Positions 17,239 through 25,410 of a DNA stretch of 37,116 nt are shown in pieces; position 1 is the first letter of the stretch, and every line of letters starts with the position of its first letter. The position numbers were made by a program, and so were the translations under genes. The stretch comes from Candidatus Mediterraneibacter intestinavium (lineage in GTDB: Bacteria; Bacillota; Clostridia; Lachnospirales; Lachnospiraceae). Below the pieces are notes generated by a model. That model had not been told where the DNA came from. It was given only the letters and a program-made list of their open reading frames with translations, and searched no databases. The DNA is taken from assembly GCA_019119205.1 (NCBI GenBank), contig DWXK01000018.1:1-37116 (forward strand), given 5' to 3'.

Positions 17239-18162
17239 ATGGAATTCTGGATTTATGTCCTGATCGGCATTCTCATCATCATAATACTGGCACTCACTGT
17301 CAAGATCATCCTCCTGCAGAAGTCTGCGGATGAGATTGCAGAGGAGTTTGCCGACAGGCTCACTTCCGACACTAACACCCTCATCGGGATATCCAGCCGG
17401 GACCGTCATATGCGGAAACTTGCAAAAGATATTAATAACGAGCTGAATAAACTAAAAAAGGACCTTCAGCGTTTCCAGCGGGGAGATCTTGAGTTAAAGG
17501 ATGCAGTGACAAACATCTCCCATGACCTCCGCACGCCGCTCACTGCGATCTGCGGTTATCTGGAACTTCTCGAAAAAGAAAAAAACTCTGCAAATGCAGA
17601 GCGTTATATCCGGGTCATTCGGGAACGTACAGACTCCTTAAAGCAGCTTACAGAAGAGCTGTTCCGCTACTCCGTATTTACCACGTCATCAGACGGTACA
17701 TCCCCGGAGCCCGTCGTTCTGAACCGTCTCCTTGAAGAGAGTATATCCGCTTACTACGGTGCGCTGAAACAGCACAGGATCACTCCCCGGATCACTCTGC
17801 CCGAAAGAAATGTGATCCGGCACCTCAACCGCAATGCCTGCTCCCGGATCTTCGGGAATCTGATCAGCAATGCCATCAAATACAGCGACGGCGGCCTGGA
17901 TATCACCCTTGGCGAAGACGGAGAGATCACCTTTTCCAACCACGCTGCCCACCTTGACGAGATACAGGCAGGGCGTCTGTTTGACCGGTTCTATACTGTC
18001 GAGACCGCTTCCGCCGGCTCCACCGGACTGGGGCTTTCCATCGCCAGAGCACTGACTGAGCAGATGGGCGCGAGCATTGACGCGGTATATGAGGATGGGA
18101 TCCTGTCCGTGCGCCTCTTCTTCCGTTCCGAAACTCCCCCGCAGGATCCTTCTCAGACATAG
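17239..18162 (+). CDS. sensor histidine kinase with minimal membrane anchor
   Basis: A 307-residue kinase. One long hydrophobic segment (residues 4-27) is followed directly by a charged coiled linker, the H-box SHDLRTPLTAI with H95, the N-box RIFGNLISNAIKYS near 210 and the G-box GSTGLGLSIA near 262. No extracellular sensor domain is present, so it must sense within the membrane or through the ABC permease. ACTCGGAGG precedes the ATG at 17239. It is the cognate kinase of the response regulator at 14518. Confidence 0.92.
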   Translation: MEFWIYVLIGILIIIILALTVKIILLQKSADEIAEEFADRLTSDTNTLIGISSRDRHMRKLAKDINNELNKLKKDLQRFQRGDLELKDAVTNISHDLRTPLTAICGYLELLEKEKNSANAERYIRVIRERTDSLKQLTEELFRYSVFTTSSDGTSPEPVVLNRLLEESISAYYGALKQHRITPRITLPERNVIRHLNRNACSRIFGNLISNAIKYSDGGLDITLGEDGEITFSNHAAHLDEIQAGRLFDRFYTVETASAGSTGLGLSIARALTEQMGASIDAVYEDGILSVRLFFRSETPPQDPSQT

Positions 18163-18323
18163 CCAGTCTTCTCACTGCCGCTGAACATTCTCTCGGACTT
18201 TCTCTCTGCTGATCGTCCGAAAGATCCGGGGATGCAGCGCCGGACATCCTGCCGAATCCACATTGCGGTGCCGGGCGCTCCGCCATCTGCACAGCACCGA
18301 CGTAACCTCTGCCCTGACACAGT

Positions 18324-19007
18324 TCAGGGATCTTCCCCTGTATCTGCGATCAGCAGAGAATCCAGTTCTTTCATGTCATCTCCATCGATCTCATAGTCGC
18401 CGCTGTCATTCCTGCTGACATGCAGCGTTACATCCTGCGCCTCTCCGTACATCATCCCGCCGTTGATCCCTTCAGACAGCACGTCATAGTAGATCTGATA
18501 AACCTGAGCCTGCATCTCTTCATCTGTGGGCATCTCTTCTCCGTTCATCACACTGTCAGTGATCTGATCCGCATACTCCTGGGCTTTCTGCCGGAACGTC
18601 TCATAAGTGTCCGTGAACAGGGTGAGCGGCTTTACTTTCACCGGAACAGAGAAACTTCCGTCCTCCTCCCTGACTGCTTCACCCACCGTATAGCTGACAT
18701 GCCCGGCAAGCTGTGCGAAGAGTTCCCTGTACTTTGGCTTCAGTTCCTCCGGCATGGGCGAGGATTCAAACTGTTCCATAGTCAGGTCCAGGTTATCCTC
18801 AAAGATCTGTTCCGCCTCTTCTGCCGACGCTCCGGTGATCTCCATGTAATCTTCCGTCTGTTTCTTATATGACACATCCAGCACTGCCTGCACATAGTCT
18901 TCCGGGATAAACCGGTTTATGTACAGCCAGACCCCGGCCAGCACCGCAGCCGCCAGTATGACCAGCACGGCGGATACAGCTATGATCTTCTTTCTCTTTT
19001 CCGTCAT
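18324..19007 (-). CDS. membrane-anchored extracytoplasmic protein, unknown (DUF5105-like)
   Basis: 227 residues. A Lys/Arg-rich start and one transmembrane helix (about 7-29) are followed by an acidic soluble domain. The arrangement, a VLDVSYKK segment after the anchor and a repeating helical character resemble the DUF5105 group of clostridial lipoprotein-like proteins, but there is no lipobox cysteine. The start was set to the ATG at 19007 behind AGGAGGAAG; the longer frame runs past that site. It converges with the histidine kinase, with about 160 bases between that hold no clear feature. Confidence 0.6.
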   Translation of the reverse strand: MTEKRKKIIAVSAVLVILAAAVLAGVWLYINRFIPEDYVQAVLDVSYKKQTEDYMEITGASAEEAEQIFEDNLDLTMEQFESSPMPEELKPKYRELFAQLAGHVSYTVGEAVREEDGSFSVPVKVKPLTLFTDTYETFRQKAQEYADQITDSVMNGEEMPTDEEMQAQVYQIYYDVLSEGINGGMMYGEAQDVTLHVSRNDSGDYEIDGDDMKELDSLLIADTGEDP

Positions 19008-19141
19008 TTCTCTTCCTCCTTCTTCCTGTTCCGTTCCCGGCACATTATAGCACTGCCGGTATGAGAAAAAAGGAGAAGCATGTCATATCGCGGGAAAATA
19101 TCAAAAGCAGCTCCATACAGTAAAGATCGTTTTCACACAGC

Positions 19142-19170
19142 AAAAAAGAGAGGGATATGTTCCCCCTCTT
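19142..19170 (-). terminator. terminator of the liv operon
   Basis: Minus-strand AGAGGG pairs with CCCTCT around a 9-base loop, followed by CTTTTTT, 34 bases past the cytidylate-kinase-like stop. Confidence 0.8.
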
Positions 19171-19203
19171 CAGCTTACAGATAAAACCGTTCTTATCTTC
19201 ACT

Positions 19204-19827
19204 TTACTGGTCAAACCGGATCCGGATATAGGACTTGATCTCCTCCACGCACTTCTCGAATCCCAGCTTTCCGCTGTTCAGGCACAGATCGTAATTTCTC
19301 GCATCAGCCCATTCATGCCCGGTATGGTATCTGTAGAAGTCGCCCCGGAAATTGTCGGTCTTCTCGATATATCTCTGCATCTCTTTCTCGTCCATACTGT
19401 GGCGCTCCATCGAGCGGTCCAGGCAGAATTTCCGGTCTGCATGGACAAACACGCTCACCACATTCGGATAATCTTTCAGGATATAGTCCGCGCACCTTCC
19501 TACGATCACACAGGACTCTTTTGTCGCCAGTTCCTTGATCACTTTCGCCTGATAATTGAACAGGTTGTCATCTGACACAAAGTCCCGGTCCTCCGGAGGA
19601 AGAAGTTCCCCGCCGTAGGGACGGCTTAAGAGTTTGAACCAGCCTGCATGGCGGATCTTCTCATCTGACATGCCGAACAGCCTTTCATTGATCCCGCTGT
19701 CCTCGGACGCCATTCTCAGGATCTCTCGGCTGTAGCAGTTGATCCCCAGGTCTTTTGCGAGCATCGCGCCGATCGTTTTTCCGCCGCTGCCGTACTGTCT
19801 TGCTATCGTGATAACAATATTTTTCAT
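19204..19827 (-). CDS. cytidylate kinase-like family protein
   Basis: A 207-residue P-loop protein (cytidylate_kin2 group). The P-loop is QYGSGGKTIG (residues 11-20), and later motifs VIVGRCADYIL (about 105) and HADRKFCLDRSMERH (about 130) fit the family. It begins 14 bases after the livF stop with GGGGGCG as ribosome site, so it is the last gene of livHMGF. True cytidylate kinase (Cmk) differs in sequence; what this paralogue phosphorylates is not known. The link with amino acid uptake is unexplained. Confidence 0.85.
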   Translation of the reverse strand: MKNIVITIARQYGSGGKTIGAMLAKDLGINCYSREILRMASEDSGINERLFGMSDEKIRHAGWFKLLSRPYGGELLPPEDRDFVSDDNLFNYQAKVIKELATKESCVIVGRCADYILKDYPNVVSVFVHADRKFCLDRSMERHSMDEKEMQRYIEKTDNFRGDFYRYHTGHEWADARNYDLCLNSGKLGFEKCVEEIKSYIRIRFDQ

Positions 19828-19841
19828 GTTGATACGCCCCC

Positions 19842-20552
19842 TTACTCGCCAAGATATGCTTTCTTGATGGAATCGTCTTCAAGCAGGTCGTTTGCATTTC
19901 CTTCCAGAACGATATTTCCTGTCTCCAGAACGTAAGCACGGTCTGCGATGGACAGAGCTTTCTTCGCGTTCTGCTCCACCAGCAGGACTGTCGTCCCGCT
20001 CTCGCTCACCGCCTGGATGATATCGAAGATCTCATTTACCAGGATCGGGGAAAGTCCCATGGAAGGTTCATCCATGAGGATGATCTTCGGTTTTGACATC
20101 AATGCCCTGCCCATGGCGAGCATCTGCTGCTCCCCTCCGCTCAAAGTCCCCGCCATCTGGTTCTTTCTCTCTTCCAGACGTGGGAATCTCTTGTAGACAT
20201 TGGCGAGGCTCTCCTCGATCTCGCTTTTGTCTTTTCTCGTATAAGCGCCCATCTTCAGATTCTCATAAACGCTCAGTTCCGCAAAGACACGCCTTCCTTC
20301 CGGCACATGTGCCATTCCCATGGACACGATCTTATGCGCCGGGACTTTTGTGATATCTTTTCCCTCAAAGAGGACCTGCCCTTTTTTCGGGGACAGCAGC
20401 CCGGTGATCGTGTGCAGGATCGTTGTCTTTCCCGCTCCGTTGGCTCCGATCAGGGCGATGACCTCCCCCTGATTTACCTCGAAGGACACGCCCTTGATCG
20501 CCTGGATGACTCCGTAATATACTTCCAAATCTTTTACTTCAAGCATTGCCAT
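19842..20552 (-). CDS. livF: branched-chain amino acid ABC transporter ATPase LivF
   Basis: A 236-residue ATPase of the HAAT family. Walker A is GANGAGKTT (34-42), the signature TLSGGEQQML near 138 and Walker B KIILMDEPSMGLSP. VPEGRRVFAELSVYENL is characteristic of LivF. AGGAGGAAAC precedes the ATG, 12 bases after livG. It energises uptake through LivH/LivM together with LivG. Confidence 0.95.
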   Translation of the reverse strand: MAMLEVKDLEVYYGVIQAIKGVSFEVNQGEVIALIGANGAGKTTILHTITGLLSPKKGQVLFEGKDITKVPAHKIVSMGMAHVPEGRRVFAELSVYENLKMGAYTRKDKSEIEESLANVYKRFPRLEERKNQMAGTLSGGEQQMLAMGRALMSKPKIILMDEPSMGLSPILVNEIFDIIQAVSESGTTVLLVEQNAKKALSIADRAYVLETGNIVLEGNANDLLEDDSIKKAYLGE

Positions 20553-20564
20553 AGCCGTTTCCTC

Positions 20565-21326
20565 CTATTCTCCCAGATATGCCGTAATGACCTGAGGATC
20601 GTTGAGCACGGACGATGTATCACCCTGGGCGAGCACCTCGCCGAAGTTTAACACGGTCAGTTTTTCACAGATCCCGCCGACCAGTTTCATGTCATGTTCG
20701 ATCAAAAGGATGGTCATATGGAATTTTTCTCTCACAAACTGGATCATCTCCATCAGCTCCCCGGTCTCGTTCGGGTTCATTCCCGCCGCCGGCTCATCGA
20801 GCAGAAGGAGTTTCGGCTCCGTAGCGAGCGCTCTGGCGATCTCCAGCCTTCTCTGCTGTCCGTATGGAAGGTTTGATGCGAGGTAGTCTGCATGATCTGC
20901 AAGCCCAAATACTTCCAGAAGCTCCATCGCCTGCTCATTCATCTCTTTCTCGATCTTCCGGTATCCGGGAAGTCTTAAGATCCCTTCCACAGTAGAATAA
21001 TGATGCTTGTTGTGGAGTCCCACCTTGACGTTATCAAGGACACTCAGCTTTGAGAACAGGCGGATGTTCTGAAATGTCCTGGCGATCCCGGCCTTGCTGA
21101 TATCAATGGTCTTCTTGCCTGTGATATCCTGACCGTCCAGGATCACCTTTCCCGTATCCGGCTTATATACTCCTGTCAGGAGGTTGAAGACAGTTGTCTT
21201 TCCGGCTCCGTTAGGTCCGATCAGCCCGTACAGTTCCTCTTTCCCGATGGAAATGTCAAAACCGTTAACAGCCCGCAGACCGCCAAAAGAAATGCCCAGA
21301 TTCTTTACATCCAGTAATGCAGCCAT
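20565..21326 (-). CDS. livG: branched-chain amino acid ABC transporter ATPase LivG
   Basis: A 253-residue ATPase. Walker A is GPNGAGKTT near 38, the LivG-typical GIARTFQNIRLF near 83, the ABC signature LPYGQQRRLEIA near 150 and Walker B LLLLDEPAAGMNP. The start was set at the ATG of MAALLDVKNLG, whose first base is the last base of the livM stop codon, behind GGAGGC. An upstream in-frame ATG lies within livM and lacks a good site. Confidence 0.94.
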   Translation of the reverse strand: MAALLDVKNLGISFGGLRAVNGFDISIGKEELYGLIGPNGAGKTTVFNLLTGVYKPDTGKVILDGQDITGKKTIDISKAGIARTFQNIRLFSKLSVLDNVKVGLHNKHHYSTVEGILRLPGYRKIEKEMNEQAMELLEVFGLADHADYLASNLPYGQQRRLEIARALATEPKLLLLDEPAAGMNPNETGELMEMIQFVREKFHMTILLIEHDMKLVGGICEKLTVLNFGEVLAQGDTSSVLNDPQVITAYLGE

Positions 21327-22393
21327 TATTTTACAGCCTCCTTTTTCTTCTTTCCGAATGAAAGGTATTTTTCTCTCCACTCAATGGACTTCGGCGCCCA
21401 GTTGAAGAGCATCATGAGGATCAGGACGATCGCGTAGATCAGCATACGGTAATCGGAAAGTCCTCTGAGCATCTCCGGCAGGAGAGTCAGGATGACCGCC
21501 GCTATCATGGAACCTCTGATGTTTCCGATTCCGCCCAGGACAACAAATACAAGGATGTTGATGGACATATTGTATCCGAAGTTGTTGGTATTTGCTGTCA
21601 GCGTGGACAGGTTATGCGCATACAGCACGCCCGCTCCGCCGGCAAGTGCCGCAGATACGGTAAATGCCATCAGCTTATACTTTGTGATGTTGATCCCCAC
21701 AGACTCTGCTGCGATGCGGTTGTCGCGGATCGCCATGATCGCACGTCCGTCCCTGGAATTGATCAGGTTGAGTACGATGAACAGGGTGATCAGGATCAGG
21801 ACCACTCCGATGAAGAAGGTAGAATCCTGCGGCGTACCCGTGATCCCCTGTGGTCCGTTTACGATGACTTCGCCGTCCAGTTCCATGTTCAGGTCCATAA
21901 CGTCCTTTGTGGAGAAATGGAATCCGCTGGAATCTCTTCCTATGAACACTACGTTTACAAGGTTCTTTATGATCTCTCCAAATGCCAGCGTGACGATGGC
22001 AAGATAGTCACCTTTCAGGCGGAGGACCGGGATTCCGATGATGATACCGAACACTGCCGCCACAGCGATCCCGACCAGAAGCGCCAGAATAAAACGCAGC
22101 GTCCCGTTTTCAATCACATCTTTCATGCATTTTGAGAAAAATGCGCTGGAAAATGCGCCTGCACACATAAATCCAGCGTGTCCCAGGCTCAGTTCTCCCA
22201 GGATGCCTACCACGAGGTTCAGCGATACGGCGAGGATCACATAGATACACAGCGGCACCATCAGCCCTTCCAGAAGGCTGGAGATACTCCCTGTATTGAT
22301 CAGTGTCTGCATTACAACGAACGCGACGATAACGATCCCGTAAGTGATCAGATTACTTTTCAGATTTTTATTCATATTCTTCAGCTTTTTCAT
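21326..22393 (-). CDS. livM: branched-chain amino acid ABC permease LivM
   Basis: A 355-residue polytopic permease with about nine to ten hydrophobic segments and the LivM-typical GYLSLGHAGF-like motif (here GELSLGHAGFM). The ATG at 22393 (MKKLKNMNK) is preceded by AGGTGAG. A GTG four codons earlier, directly after the livH stop, is an alternative. Partner of LivH; the C-terminal tail (FGKKKKEAVK) is strongly basic and cytoplasmic. Confidence 0.92.
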   Translation of the reverse strand: MKKLKNMNKNLKSNLITYGIVIVAFVVMQTLINTGSISSLLEGLMVPLCIYVILAVSLNLVVGILGELSLGHAGFMCAGAFSSAFFSKCMKDVIENGTLRFILALLVGIAVAAVFGIIIGIPVLRLKGDYLAIVTLAFGEIIKNLVNVVFIGRDSSGFHFSTKDVMDLNMELDGEVIVNGPQGITGTPQDSTFFIGVVLILITLFIVLNLINSRDGRAIMAIRDNRIAAESVGINITKYKLMAFTVSAALAGGAGVLYAHNLSTLTANTNNFGYNMSINILVFVVLGGIGNIRGSMIAAVILTLLPEMLRGLSDYRMLIYAIVLILMMLFNWAPKSIEWREKYLSFGKKKKEAVK

Positions 22394-22405
22394 CCCGACT
22401 CTCAC

Positions 22406-23290
22406 CTACACTTTCTCCTGAATCTGTTTTCCGAGTATACCTGTAGGCTTCACCAGGAGCACGATGATCAGCACGGCAAATACCAGGGCATCTGCCATCT
22501 GCGAAGAGATATATGCTCTTCCCAGGATCTCGATGATCCCCAGGAGAAGTCCGCCGATGAAGGCTCCCTGGATCGAACCGATCCCGCCGAAGACAGCCGC
22601 CACGAATGCCTTGATGCCGGGCATCGCTCCAGTATACGGAGTCAGGCTCGGATATGCGGAACAGAGCAGCACACCTGCGATCGCCGCCAGCGCAGAGCCG
22701 ATCGCGAAAGTCAGGGCGATCGTTCCGTTCACGTTGATCCCCATGAGCTGCGCAGCGCCTTTATCCTCGGATACGGCACGCATTGCCTGCCCCGGTTTTG
22801 ACTTCTGGACAAATGTGACGAGGACAGCCATGATGATGATACATGCAGCGATCGTCACGATCGTCACGCCCGAAATACTCAGGGCTCCGCCCGCCAGAGT
22901 AACGCCTTTCCATTTGATCACAGAGTCGAACGTCTGAGTGTTCGCTCCGAAGATCAGGAGCGCCAGGTTCTGGAGCAGGTAGCTGACGCCGATCGCCGTG
23001 ATCAGGACAGCCAGCGAAGATGACGCATTCCTGAGCGGTTTGTACGCGATACGTTCGATCAATACTCCGAGTACCGTACATCCCACAACAGCTGCGAGCA
23101 CGGCGGCGACAGGCGGAAGTCCTGCCTGGGTCATGCTCATCAGAGCGATGTATGCTCCAACCATGATGATATCTCCATGTGCGAAATTCAGCATCTTCGC
23201 AATACCGTACACCATGGTGTATCCCAGGGCAATGATCGCATACACACTTCCAAGACTCAATCCGTTAACTAAATACGATATAAAGCTCAT
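22406..23290 (-). CDS. livH: branched-chain amino acid ABC permease LivH
   Basis: A 294-residue permease with about eight membrane segments. YAIIALGYTMVYGIAKMLNFAHGDIIMVGAYI contains the signature near residue 35; GGIGSIQGAF is near 230. AGAGGGA sits at the right distance from the ATG at 23290, while an ATG two codons earlier is too close. First gene of livH-livM-livG-livF-kinase. The binding protein is not in this operon but at 34845-36020. Confidence 0.93.
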   Translation of the reverse strand: MSFISYLVNGLSLGSVYAIIALGYTMVYGIAKMLNFAHGDIIMVGAYIALMSMTQAGLPPVAAVLAAVVGCTVLGVLIERIAYKPLRNASSSLAVLITAIGVSYLLQNLALLIFGANTQTFDSVIKWKGVTLAGGALSISGVTIVTIAACIIIMAVLVTFVQKSKPGQAMRAVSEDKGAAQLMGINVNGTIALTFAIGSALAAIAGVLLCSAYPSLTPYTGAMPGIKAFVAAVFGGIGSIQGAFIGGLLLGIIEILGRAYISSQMADALVFAVLIIVLLVKPTGILGKQIQEKV

Positions 23291-23337
23291 AATCATTCCC
23301 TCTCATCTATATTGTGTGATTATTTGAATATCGGTTA

Positions 23338-23367
23338 ATTATATCATACTCTCTCTGTCCCTTGCAA
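23338..23367 (-). promoter_or_regulatory. predicted liv operon promoter
   Basis: Minus-strand TTGCAA (23362-23367), 18-base spacer, perfect TATAAT (23338-23343), about 48 bases before livH. It lies on the edge of the 1.1-kb repeat-rich region. Confidence 0.7.
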
Positions 23368-23402
23368 TAAAAAAATCGAGTCCGCTCGGTTTTTGTACAC
23401 CA

Positions 23403-23544
23403 GTTCCGCCATGCAGAAGAAAAACTCCCATTTATCCGTGGGAGCTGGCTCACAAAGAGGATAGGGTGTCTTTTTCTCTATAGGGCGGACGCCCTCAGCG
23501 AGAAGGAGCTGTGAAACAGCGGATTCGAGCTGGCATGGCGGAAC
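23403..23544. repeat. structured intergenic element A
   Basis: A perfect 12-bp inverted repeat, GTTCCGCCATGC (23403-23414) and its complement (23533-23544), encloses 118 bases. Inside are a hairpin CTCCCA/TGGGAG, the short stem GGGC-GGAC-GCCC, and the string GAGCTGTGAAACAGCGGATT. The nested stems suggest an RNA fold or a small non-autonomous mobile element. No ORF of note lies inside. Confidence 0.65.
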
Positions 23545-23578
23545 GGACGCATGCTGTAACTTTTAACAACCAGCTCAC

Positions 23579-23638
23579 TCAAGAAGGGCTCTGCAAGGAT
23601 TTATGCTGGCATAAGAATACTTGTAGAGCCCTTCTTGA
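23579..23638. repeat. long hairpin B1
   Basis: TCAAGAAGGGCTCTGCAAG (23579-23597) pairs with 23620-23638 over 19 bp with one G-T mismatch. An inner TTATG/CATAA stem makes a nearly unbroken hairpin. No T-run follows on either strand, so it is not a simple terminator. Confidence 0.75.
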
Positions 23639-23643
23639 AGAGA

Positions 23644-23714
23644 GCGCCATATTATGAGCAAAATGAGCTGCGAAGCAGCGGTAAAACGCTGAAAGCGCGT
23701 TTTGCGAATGGCGC
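23644..23714. repeat. structured intergenic element B2
   Basis: GCGCCAT (23644-23650) and ATGGCGC (23708-23714) enclose two hairpins, GCTGCGAAGCAGC and AAAACGC/GCGTTTT (23683-23703). The internal GAGCTGCGAAGCAGCGG matches the string in element A at 15 of 17 bases, so the two are related. Confidence 0.6.
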
Positions 23715-23744
23715 GGGTGAGCGGACACATGCCAGCTGCACCGG

Positions 23745-24017
23745 CAATTTTTCTTCCAACTGCTGCATACCGCTACAAATCCGACATTTCGTATTTCAAC
23801 CGTAGCCATCGAAGCGCTGCTACCGCTCTAATTCTTATATTTCTGATTTTAACCGTAGAATCGCAAAGAACTCTACGGTCTTAAATCCATAAGTCCTGAT
23901 CTTAACCGTACTATCAGAAATATTTCTACGGTTTTTATTTCAATATCATCAAATTTAACCGTACTGACTTGACTTTTCCTACCGCTCAGATTCCAGATAC
24001 AGCATTTATAACCGTAT
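23745..24017. repeat. 53-bp-period degenerate array with two alternating short motifs
   Basis: AACCGTA begins at 23798, 23851, 23904, 23957 and 24010, five copies exactly 53 bases apart. A second motif sits 23-24 bases later in each period: TACCGCT at 23768, 23821 and 23980, and CTACGGT (opposite orientation) at 23873 and 23926. The sequence between motifs is variable; the two adjacent units I aligned (23798 and 23851) are about 55 percent identical. 53 is not a multiple of 3, so it is not a coding repeat. It resembles a phased array of protein sites or of small RNA units. Confidence 0.75.
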
Positions 24018-24052
24018 TGCTGAATTATATATACATCGAATCACACATCTAT

Positions 24053-24092
24053 GGAGCCGCTGCAGAGCAGCGGATTCGAACTGGCTCAGCCG
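24053..24092. repeat. structured intergenic element C
   Basis: CCGCTGC (24057-24063) and GCAGCGG (24067-24073) form a perfect 7-bp hairpin with a 3-base loop. The following CAGCGGATTCGAACTGGC differs from element A at one position. It directly abuts the end of the 53-bp array. Confidence 0.55.
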
Positions 24093-24155
24093 ACTATCAT
24101 CTCATCCCTCTTTTTCATCTCTCTTTTCTAGCTTTATCTTCTTCCGCAGAACAAC

Positions 24156-24268
24156 GTGTTCAAGCTCATTTCACCTCCCTCTCCCCTCAATCTCTAGGAG
24201 TGCTGGACATCCGGTGGATGTCCGCTTAGCACAAGCACAGATCGGAGCGAGGCGGAAACCTTGAACAC
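24156..24268. repeat. structured intergenic element D
   Basis: GTGTTCAAG (24156-24164) and CTTGAACAC (24260-24268) bracket 95 bases. Inside, GGACATCC-GGT-GGATGTCC (24205-24223) is a perfect hairpin, itself flanked by GTGCT and AGCAC. The right arm carries GGAGCGAGGCGGAA, reminiscent of the right arm of element A. Confidence 0.6.
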
Positions 24269-24368
24269 TTGCACACCGCCGCCATACCGCAAAAACAGCT
24301 GCCCTCCCGGGCAGCCGCTCCATCAATGTCCTGGCAGTATCCTTTGGTATCTTCTCTCAGCCGTTACT

Positions 24369-25385
24369 CTATTCATTTCCCGTATACAGACTGTAGATCT
24401 CCAGATCCACAACTTTCTGGATCTCCTCGTACACCGGCTCGCTCGCCTCGATCATCTGCTCTCTCACAGAGTCATCCAGTGTGATGATCTCGGTCCCACT
24501 ATCGCGGATGGTCTGGATCCGGTCATCTATCCTTGCGTCAGACTGTTCTCTCGCATACTCTTTCGCGATCTCCTCCGCCTCGATCAGGATCTGCCGGTCT
24601 TCCTCGGAGAGATCCTGGAAAAATTCTTCGCTTACCACAAGGGAGATGAGGTGAGGCACATGGTTTGTCTCAACAATGTAATCCTGCTGCTCATAGAGTC
24701 GGTTGGACACGATAACTTCGTAGGGATTCTCCTGGGCGTCAATAGTATGCTGCTGAAGCCCGATGTACACCTCACTAAAGTTCATGGGCGTCGGGTTGGA
24801 ACCCAGCTGCTGCCAGAACGCCAGCTGATAAGCGTCCTCCATGGTGCGGATCTTCTGTCCCTTAAAATCGGAGAACTCCGTCACCGCCTTATTCGTCGAC
24901 ATAACGCGGAATCCCTGGTCTGCGTATCCCAGAAGTTCGAAACCAGCCTCCCGGTAGGATTCCTGTATCTTCTCCATGAACTCCGGCTGGTCCACCGTCT
25001 CCCTCACAGACTCGATGTCATTGAAGACGCACGGTGCATCGAACACCGCCGTATCGTCGATAAAGCTGACCTGAGGCGCCGTATTCTGGATCACGAACGG
25101 GATATCCCCGTCATAGCAGCTCTCCAGAAGTTCCCTGTCTCCTCCCAGCACGCTGTTAGGGTAGACCGTGATCTTGATTTTTCCCTCACTGAGGCGTTCC
25201 ACTTCCTCCACGAACTTCTCCGCATAGATCTGCGTCACTGTATCCTCCGGGCTCGCCGTTCCGAGCGGGTAGGCATACCTCTGCTCTCCGTCTTCCCCGG
25301 ATACACACCCTGTCAGTACTCCGGCAGCCAGCACTGTCCCCGCCGCGAGGAGCGCTGCCGCGGATATATAGTTTTTCTTTCTCAT
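24369..25385 (-). CDS. dctP: TRAP transporter solute-binding protein DctP
   Basis: A 338-residue periplasmic-type binding lipoprotein. The signal sequence ends in the lipobox LTGC (about residue 26). GTASPEDTVTQIYAEKFVEEVERLSEGKI is the usual family start, in pieces, and VMSTNKAV and KIRTMEDAYQLAFWQQLGSNPTPM hold the ligand arginine/clamp region. The ATG at 25385 has AAGGAGG. It is last in the aro-dct operon, so the ligand may be an organic acid such as quinate or shikimate rather than a C4-dicarboxylate; sequence alone does not decide. Confidence 0.92.
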   Translation of the reverse strand: MRKKNYISAAALLAAGTVLAAGVLTGCVSGEDGEQRYAYPLGTASPEDTVTQIYAEKFVEEVERLSEGKIKITVYPNSVLGGDRELLESCYDGDIPFVIQNTAPQVSFIDDTAVFDAPCVFNDIESVRETVDQPEFMEKIQESYREAGFELLGYADQGFRVMSTNKAVTEFSDFKGQKIRTMEDAYQLAFWQQLGSNPTPMNFSEVYIGLQQHTIDAQENPYEVIVSNRLYEQQDYIVETNHVPHLISLVVSEEFFQDLSEEDRQILIEAEEIAKEYAREQSDARIDDRIQTIRDSGTEIITLDDSVREQMIEASEPVYEEIQKVVDLEIYSLYTGNE

Positions 25386-25410
25386 ATATTCCTCCTTCTG
25401 TCTGTTCCCG

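Noticed and set aside
23745-24017. CRISPR array
   Set aside because: The repeated motifs are only about 7 bases, the intervening stretches resemble one another, and there is no cas gene.
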